A stretch of DNA of 49,973 bases from assembly GCA_022781925.1 (NCBI GenBank), contig JALESO010000081.1:1-49973 (forward strand). The letters run 5' to 3'. Position numbers and translations under genes: made by a program. The notes beneath the pieces are model-generated. The model was not told where the DNA came from, made no database searches, and saw only the letters and a program-made list of their open reading frames with translations. Shown in pieces: positions 45,317 through 49,973 of this stretch (position 1 is the first letter of the stretch; each line of letters begins with the position of its first letter). The DNA comes from Lachnospiraceae bacterium (lineage in GTDB: Bacteria > Bacillota > Clostridia > Lachnospirales > Lachnospiraceae).

Positions 45317-46516
45317 TCAATCCGCATTTTCTCCGGCTTCGTATGCCATCCGGAATATTTCCAGCATATCATCATAAGCCAGTTCTTTGTAGCCGATCAG
45401 CGTGCGCGTCTTACCTCTGGAGCAGTGAAATGCCAGTGTTTCCAGATCTTCTGCCTTCACGCCAAGCATTTTCAGATTCGTCGGCATTCCGATGGATGCA
45501 TAAAAGGCTTCCTGCATGTTAATAGCAGTCTCTATGGTCTTCTCCGGATGTTCAAAATCGACATCCACATTCCATACGTTCTGTGCATACTGCAGCCATC
45601 TGCTGATATTTGCACGGTATACATAACGCGCCCAGCTGCACCAGAGTGCTGCCAGACCGGCACCGTGTGCCACCTGTGTATACATACCGGACACTTCATG
45701 CTCCAGCTGATGCACCACCAGCTGCGTCTTGCGTCCGCACTGAGTCAGACCATTGTGTGCCAGAGAAGAGGCCCACATCATATTGGCCCGTGCTTCATAG
45801 TTTTCCGGATCTGCCAGACACGCTTTTCCGGCTTTGATGACATTTTTAACAACAGCTTCCGCAATGGCATCCGTCAGATAAGTATCTTCCCCCGGGCAGA
45901 AATAACGCTCGATGGTGTGCATTCCGATGTCCACGATACCGCAGGCCGTCTGATACGGGCTGACTGTATACGTCAGTTCCGGATTCTCAATAGCAAAATC
46001 CATCCGGTTGCAGCTACATCCGTAGCCACGCTTTTCGTTTGTATCCGTATTTGTAATGACACAGGAATTGGACATCTCAGAACCTGCTGCCGCAAGCGTC
46101 AGGATCGCGCCTTTCCGCAGCGTTTTTTCCGGCACACATTTTCCCAGAGAAAAATCCCACACATCAATGTCCGGATTCGCCACACCGTTTGCGATATCCT
46201 TGGCAGAATCCAGCACAGAGCCACCGCCTACTGCCAGCACAAAATCCACGCCTTCCTTCTGGCAGAGTGCGATTCCTTCCCGCACCAGCTTTAACTCCGG
46301 ATTTGCTACGACACCGCCGAGTTCCACATAAGCGATCCCCTCTGCATCCAGTGCCTGTTCAACCCGGTCTAACAGACCACTTTTTCTGGCAGACTGTCCT
46401 CCAAAATGGATCAGCACTTTCTCCGGTGCATATCCGGCAAGAATCTTGCCAACGTTACATTCCTCACCTTTTCCGAAATATACTTTGGTAGGTGTCTCAT
46501 ATACAAAATTTTCCAT
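45317..46516 (-). CDS. Iron-containing alcohol dehydrogenase (butanol dehydrogenase type)
   Basis: A 399-residue group III alcohol dehydrogenase that probably reduces aldehydes with NAD(P)H. The start MENFVYETPTKVYFGKGEE, the nucleotide site AVGGGSVLDSAKDIANG, the metal ligands in IVDIGMHTIERYF, SSLAHNGLTQ and VAHGAGLAALWCSWARYVY, and the full length all fit the YqhD/BdhA group. GGAGG lies 9 bases before ATG. It starts 4 bases after the PTS IIC gene and ends 23 bases before the next small gene, so all three may share a transcript. The substrate is not determined by sequence. Confidence 0.92.
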   Translation of the reverse strand: MENFVYETPTKVYFGKGEECNVGKILAGYAPEKVLIHFGGQSARKSGLLDRVEQALDAEGIAYVELGGVVANPELKLVREGIALCQKEGVDFVLAVGGGSVLDSAKDIANGVANPDIDVWDFSLGKCVPEKTLRKGAILTLAAAGSEMSNSCVITNTDTNEKRGYGCSCNRMDFAIENPELTYTVSPYQTACGIVDIGMHTIERYFCPGEDTYLTDAIAEAVVKNVIKAGKACLADPENYEARANMMWASSLAHNGLTQCGRKTQLVVHQLEHEVSGMYTQVAHGAGLAALWCSWARYVYRANISRWLQYAQNVWNVDVDFEHPEKTIETAINMQEAFYASIGMPTNLKMLGVKAEDLETLAFHCSRGKTRTLIGYKELAYDDMLEIFRMAYEAGENAD

Positions 46517-46520
46517 ATCA

Positions 46521-47558
46521 TTATACCTCCAGTTTCATATCTCCATCTTTGATCCATCCGGCTTTTCGCATTGCCTCTGAGAAGATCAGTGTCACCACTG
46601 CCGGAAGGATGAAATGCATGATCAGGATCTGGATCAACGCCATTCTGGATGTCATGCCGGTCTCAAGCATGGCTCCGTAAGCTGCGATCTGTCCCACAAA
46701 ACCGGCAGAACCCATACCGGATCCGATTGGTGTGCTTACCATATGTAAAAGTGCAGATGCAACCGGTCCCAGGATCGCACTGGATAAGATCGACGGCAGC
46801 CAGATCACCGGTCTGCGCAGGATGTTGGGCACCTGAAGCATGGATGTTCCGATTCCCTGCGCGATAAATCCACCAAATTTATTTTCACGGTAGCTTGCTA
46901 CTGCAAATCCTACCATCTGACAGCAGCATCCGATGGTTGCCGCGCCGGCTGCCAGTCCGGTCAGTCCCATGGATACGCCCAGAGCTGCGGAACTGATCGG
47001 CAGTGTCAGGATCATTCCCATCAGCACAGACACTGCGATACCGCCCAGGATCGGTGATGCTTCCACGTTAATATTTACCAAGTTGCCCAGCCATTTCATG
47101 AAGTTTGAAATTGGCGGTCCAACCAAGAATCCTGCTGCCGCACCGGTACAGATCGATACCAGCGGAGTCAGGATAATATCAATCTTTGTTCTTCCGGCTA
47201 CCAGTCTGCCGCACTCGATGCCGATCAGGGCAGCCACGAAGGCGCCCAGTGGTTCCCCTGCTTTTCCCAGTGCAAAACTTTCCATTCCCAGTGTCGGAAA
47301 CGCTCCGATCATACCTGCCACAGCCGCGGATACCGTCACAAGCGGTCCCTGCTTGAACTTTGCAGCCACACCGACACCGATGCCCGCACCGGTCACAGTT
47401 TTTGCCACATTTGAAATGGCGATCAGATACACACCGATCTCATTTCCAAGTAACGTTCCGATCTGACCGATGATTGTTCCGATGATCAGCGTGGAAAACA
47501 ATCCCAGTGCCATTCCGCTCAGACCATCAATAAAAATGTGATTTAATACTTTTTTCAT
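46521..47558 (-). CDS. PTS transporter subunit IIC-like membrane protein
   Basis: A 345-residue hydrophobic protein with about 9-10 membrane helices, of the PTS_EIIC_2 type (IFIDGLSGMALGLFSTLIIG, GAGIGVGVAAKFKQGP, GAAAGFLVGPPISNFMKWLG, MGSAGFVGQIAAYG). No phosphorylated IIA or IIB domain is fused or adjacent, so it may use components from elsewhere or work without the phosphotransferase system. ATG 47558 follows AGGAG by 9 bases. Close linkage to an aldehyde/alcohol dehydrogenase hints at uptake and reduction of one compound, but that is inference. Confidence 0.85.
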   Translation of the reverse strand: MKKVLNHIFIDGLSGMALGLFSTLIIGTIIGQIGTLLGNEIGVYLIAISNVAKTVTGAGIGVGVAAKFKQGPLVTVSAAVAGMIGAFPTLGMESFALGKAGEPLGAFVAALIGIECGRLVAGRTKIDIILTPLVSICTGAAAGFLVGPPISNFMKWLGNLVNINVEASPILGGIAVSVLMGMILTLPISSAALGVSMGLTGLAAGAATIGCCCQMVGFAVASYRENKFGGFIAQGIGTSMLQVPNILRRPVIWLPSILSSAILGPVASALLHMVSTPIGSGMGSAGFVGQIAAYGAMLETGMTSRMALIQILIMHFILPAVVTLIFSEAMRKAGWIKDGDMKLEV

Positions 47559-47676
47559 AAAACGTCTCTCCTTTGCACACATTTTTCATATGCTCATATT
47601 CCTAAGGTTTTCATTGTGAAACAACAATCTGTTCGTATAAAAACAGATATTTTGCTGTCTTGTCACTTGTCGTCAC

Positions 47677-47682
47677 ATTATA
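47677..47682 (-). promoter_or_regulatory. Promoter of the PTS IIC-adh operon
   Basis: An extended -10 TGGTATAAT (TATAAT at 47682-47677). Just downstream GTGAC is repeated directly (GTGACGACAAGTGAC) and ATCTGTT/AACAGAT forms an inverted repeat at 47626-47648; either could be an operator. No good -35 box. Confidence 0.5.
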
Positions 47683-47711
47683 CCACAATGATTTTCAAAA
47701 GAGAAGTCACT

Positions 47712-49049
47712 TTACACTATTTCAGCCTGTTTCTGAACCGGCTGACGTTTGAAAAAGAATGCCAGCACCATACAGCCAGCCACGATCAGCATCGGAATCC
47801 AGAACAGGTTCTGATAAATTGCCCGGATCGCTTCCGGACTCTGCTGCGCCGCTTCCGCCGCATAATGTCCGGCATGCAGCACTGCTGAAAATACCACACC
47901 GGCAATGGCTGTGCCTGCTTTCATGGTGCACATCATAAAGGAAGTCATCACTCCCTGGGGACGCTTGCCGGTCAGTGCTTCCACTTCATCCACCGTATCA
48001 GCACAGATGGCATAACACGGACTGGTTGCCATACTTTTCCCCATACCACCCAGCAGAAGGAAAATACAAAACAGCACCAGATTTTTGCGGCATACAAACA
48101 TCATTGCCGTCAGCACCAGAAACGTGCCGAATCCAAGCATCATGCAGTTTCGGTTACCCAGCCGGTTCAAGACTTTGTCCATAAAAACCGCCGCCAGCAG
48201 CTGTGTCAGCGTATAGATAGTCAGCAGCACCGTCGCCATTTTTTCATCAAACAGTACATATTTCGCATAATAGATAATACTCTGATTCTGCAGGATCATA
48301 ACTACCATCACACAGGCCCCGATGATGCACAGCAGAATCCAGGAACGGCTTTTCACCGCACATTGCAGAGATTCTTTCAGGCTCATACGCCGGCTTTCCT
48401 TTGATATCACACGTTCCCGGCAGGAAATCGTGCAGTTGCCAAGCAGCACCAGGCTGAGAATACCATAGATCAGTGCCACCGGTGCAAAACTATACCGTCC
48501 GGACACTCCGCAGACCGCCACCAGCGGAAGCGTCAGAAAGCTCACCAGGAGATTTCCTGTGCCACTGCCAAATACCTTAAAACTGTTCAGCACTCTGCGC
48601 TCCCGGACATCATACGTCATCAGCGAAAGCAATGTGCCATATCCGGTGTTATTGATTGCATACAAAATGCAGAATGCCAGATAGGTAAAAAACGCAAACA
48701 CTACCCTGCCCCGGGCATTCAGCTCCGGCACGCAGAAGATCAGTACAAACATCACCATCAACGGAACCGTTGTGGCATACATAAAAGGCTTCACTTTTCC
48801 CCGTTTAAAATGGCAGCCGTCAATTGCCACTCCCGTCAGAAAATTCACCAATGCCTCGATCAATCTGGTCACCCCGAGGATCATTCCCACCGCCGCAATG
48901 GAAATTCCCGCAATATCCGTATAATAATAGGAAAGATAAGAGCTGACCGCACCAAATGTGATGCAACTTGCCACATCTCCGCCACTGTAACTAAACTTCT
49001 CCCACAAAGAGATCTTTTCTGTCTTATCAAAAGATTCTGCTGTTTTCAT
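47712..49049 (-). CDS. GPH-family (MelB/XynP-like) MFS transporter
   Basis: A 445-residue, 12-helix secondary transporter of the glycoside-pentoside-hexuronide:cation group. The N-terminal WEKFSYSGGDVASCITFGAV and SYYYTDIAGISIAAVG, FLTGVAIDGCHFKRGKVKPF and NNTGYGTLLSLMTYDVRERR are characteristic; the Asp/Arg pattern of this family's cation site is partly visible in DGCHFKRGK. The substrate is probably a sugar or glucuronide, but no glycosidase lies alongside. It precedes the PTS operon but is separated by that operon's own promoter. A weak ribosome site precedes ATG. Confidence 0.88.
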   Translation of the reverse strand: MKTAESFDKTEKISLWEKFSYSGGDVASCITFGAVSSYLSYYYTDIAGISIAAVGMILGVTRLIEALVNFLTGVAIDGCHFKRGKVKPFMYATTVPLMVMFVLIFCVPELNARGRVVFAFFTYLAFCILYAINNTGYGTLLSLMTYDVRERRVLNSFKVFGSGTGNLLVSFLTLPLVAVCGVSGRYSFAPVALIYGILSLVLLGNCTISCRERVISKESRRMSLKESLQCAVKSRSWILLCIIGACVMVVMILQNQSIIYYAKYVLFDEKMATVLLTIYTLTQLLAAVFMDKVLNRLGNRNCMMLGFGTFLVLTAMMFVCRKNLVLFCIFLLLGGMGKSMATSPCYAICADTVDEVEALTGKRPQGVMTSFMMCTMKAGTAIAGVVFSAVLHAGHYAAEAAQQSPEAIRAIYQNLFWIPMLIVAGCMVLAFFFKRQPVQKQAEIV

Positions 49050-49146
49050 ATCTGTCCCCCAAATCTAACTTTTCCAAAAATTTAACTTTTTCACCGTTTC
49101 AATTCTTCCATCGTTTTAAGTTCAAGTCGAACGCATGTGAGACTTG

Positions 49147-49199
49147 GTGCGTGATTCTGGTCAGCGTAAGCTGACATATTCTTCTCAGAATCACTGCAC
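49147..49199. promoter_or_regulatory. Nested stem-loop upstream of the MFS gene
   Basis: GTGATTCTG (49151-49159) pairs with CAGAATCAC (49186-49194), extended by GTGC/GCAC. Inside is GTCAGC-GTAA-GCTGAC. It lies about 100 bases before the transporter start, so it may be part of its leader. No T-tract. The rest of 49050-49328 holds no gene. Confidence 0.5.
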
Positions 49200-49329
49200 A
49201 TCTACACCTTACAAAAATAAGTTTACTACTTTAGGAAGCAGAAATATAGAAATATTTTTCCCAAATACGGTAAATTCGTATCGTTATGTTACATTTTTTG
49301 CTGCATATAAAAAACAAATGTACTCAAAG

Positions 49330-49362
49330 AAAAAAAAATCAGCAGATACTCTCTGCTGATTT
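49330..49362 (-). terminator. Terminator of tRNA-Leu(CAG) copy 2
   Basis: On the minus strand AATCAGCAGA pairs with TCTGCTGATT around 5 bases, followed by a run of T (eight A on the plus strand at 49331-49338). Confidence 0.92.
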
Positions 49363-49368
49363 CTTTCA

Positions 49369-49453
49369 TGCAGGAAAAGGGACTTGAACCCTCATGACTG
49401 CAATAGTCACACGGACCTGAACCGTGCGCGTCTGCCAATTCCGCCATTCCTGC
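49369..49453 (-). tRNA. tRNA-Leu (anticodon CAG), second of two
   Basis: An 85-base class II tRNA: acceptor GCAGGAA with TTCCTGC, anticodon stem CACGG/CCGTG with loop TTCAGGT (anticodon CAG), long variable arm GACTATTGCAGTC, T arm with GGTTCAAGTCC. CCA is not encoded. Identical to the copy at 49613-49697. Confidence 0.97.
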
Positions 49454-49495
49454 TTATTCAATTATCTCGTTGCCGTTTCGCAACTGACAAAGCAT

Positions 49496-49524
49496 ATAAT
49501 ACAACAACCACATTCAAATGTCAA
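49496..49524 (-). promoter_or_regulatory. Promoter of tRNA-Leu(CAG) copy 2
   Basis: TTGACA (49524-49519), 17 bases, TATTAT (49501-49496). Confidence 0.85.
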
Positions 49525-49574
49525 CAACTTTTTTCACCGATTTAAAATATACTTCCTTGTATTATCCCGCCAAA

Positions 49575-49606
49575 CAAAAAAATCAGCAGATACTCTCTGC
49601 TGATTT
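49575..49606 (-). terminator. Terminator of tRNA-Leu(CAG) copy 1
   Basis: The same stem AATCAGCAGA/TCTGCTGATT as at 49330-49362, followed by a T run on the minus strand. It shows that each tRNA copy is a separate transcription unit. Confidence 0.92.
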
Positions 49607-49612
49607 CTTCCA

Positions 49613-49697
49613 TGCAGGAAAAGGGACTTGAACCCTCATGACTGCAATAGTCACACGGACCTGAACCGTGCGCGTCTGCCAATTCCGCCATTCCTGC
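49613..49697 (-). tRNA. tRNA-Leu (anticodon CAG), first of two
   Basis: Identical in sequence to 49369-49453, with the same cloverleaf, long variable arm and CAG anticodon. The unit of promoter, tRNA and terminator repeats with a period of about 244 bases, a tandem duplication. Confidence 0.97.
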
Positions 49698-49738
49698 TTA
49701 TTTCATTGTTCGTCGCTCTCTCGCAACTCGCAAGGTAT

Positions 49739-49767
49739 ATATTACAGCACCGGTTTCGAAATGTCAA
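49739..49767 (-). promoter_or_regulatory. Promoter of tRNA-Leu(CAG) copy 1
   Basis: TTGACA (49767-49762), 17 bases, TAATAT (49744-49739). Confidence 0.85.
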
Positions 49768-49821
49768 CACTTTTTTTATATTTTTCAAAAAGTATATTTT
49801 TTATATTTTTTCGAAAAAGTC

Positions 49822-49850
49822 TTGACATTATGACACCATTTTGCTATCAT
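49822..49850 (+). promoter_or_regulatory. Promoter of tRNA-Leu(AAG)
   Basis: TTGACA (49822-49827), 17 bases, TATCAT (49845-49850), divergent from the tRNA-Leu(CAG) promoter across a very AT-rich 55-base spacer. Confidence 0.88.
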
Positions 49851-49887
49851 ACTTTCTTGTCGGGAACAATAAAATGAAACGACACAT

Positions 49888-49972
49888 GCGGAAGTGTCGG
49901 AACTGGCAGACGAGCAAGACTAAGGATCTTGTGACTATTGCAGTCGTGTGGGTTCAAGTCCCATCTTCCGCA
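49888..49972 (+). tRNA. tRNA-Leu (anticodon AAG)
   Basis: An 85-base class II tRNA: acceptor GCGGAAG with CTTCCGC, anticodon stem CAAGA/TCTTG with loop CTAAGGA, giving anticodon AAG (after T33), a long variable arm and the T arm GGTTCAAGTCC. It reads CUU; A34 is probably converted to inosine. CCA is not visible before the window ends, one base after the discriminator. Confidence 0.93.
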
Positions 49973-49973
49973 T

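Noticed and set aside
49369..49972. Integration site for a mobile element at the tRNA genes
   Set aside because: No integrase, no partial tRNA copy outside the two complete units, and promoters and terminators are intact.

Overview
This 50 kb window looks like chromosome of a gut-type Clostridia, most likely Lachnospiraceae. I infer this from moderate GC content, strong AGGAGG ribosome sites, CIRCE-controlled groESL, a K+-dependent membrane pyrophosphatase, a biotin carboxylase gene next to pxpA, and small proteins typical of that family. I cannot name a genus. Most genes lie on the minus strand and are core metabolism. No integrase, transposase, prophage or CRISPR array is visible.

Layout. 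1-2.3 kb: end of accB, accC, pxpA. 2.7-4.8 kb: groES-groEL with promoter and CIRCE operator. 5.2-9.2 kb: an EAL phosphodiesterase (frameshifted), a LytTR response regulator and a GHKL sensor kinase. 9.2-15.3 kb, convergent: a four-gene sortase-assembled pilus operon in the order adhesin, signal-peptidase-like protein, FctA-type pilin, class B sortase. Its promoter is preceded by two 9-bp direct repeats 12 bp apart, the geometry expected for a LytTR regulator. 15.6-23.4 kb: HAD phosphatase, small membrane protein, glutamate synthase gltB-gltD. 24.5-26.2 kb: yhdT-panF pantothenate uptake. 26.4-31.6 kb: folate genes (5-formyl-THF cyclo-ligase, folC, an HD hydrolase, folP, folB-folK fusion, HAD phosphatase). 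31.8-36.6 kb: alpha/beta hydrolase, hppA, M18 aminopeptidase. 37.3-41.6 kb: a type II topoisomerase pair (parE-parC-like). 41.9-44.6 kb: ECF sigma factor, membrane partner, DUF4349 lipoprotein. 44.8-49 kb: a frameshifted small protein, an iron alcohol dehydrogenase, a PTS IIC protein, a GPH/MFS transporter. 49.4-50 kb: two tandem tRNA-Leu(CAG) units and a divergent tRNA-Leu(AAG).

The least ordinary material is non-coding. Four hairpins at gene ends (17.2, 24.3, 32.8 and 36.6 kb) share an apical core around TTGTTAGC but have unrelated, internally complementary arms. All four sit in the same orientation relative to the gene upstream. A second hairpin family of the same kind has two copies at 2.4 and 2.6 kb. 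Two much larger inverted repeats (174 bp at 23.8 kb, 208 bp at 37.1 kb) remain unexplained.

Three genes (EAL protein, pilus adhesin, small protein at 45 kb) are each broken by what looks like loss of one base in a short homopolymer. Real inactivation, phase variation and sequencing error cannot be separated here. The repeated pattern makes sequence error a serious possibility.
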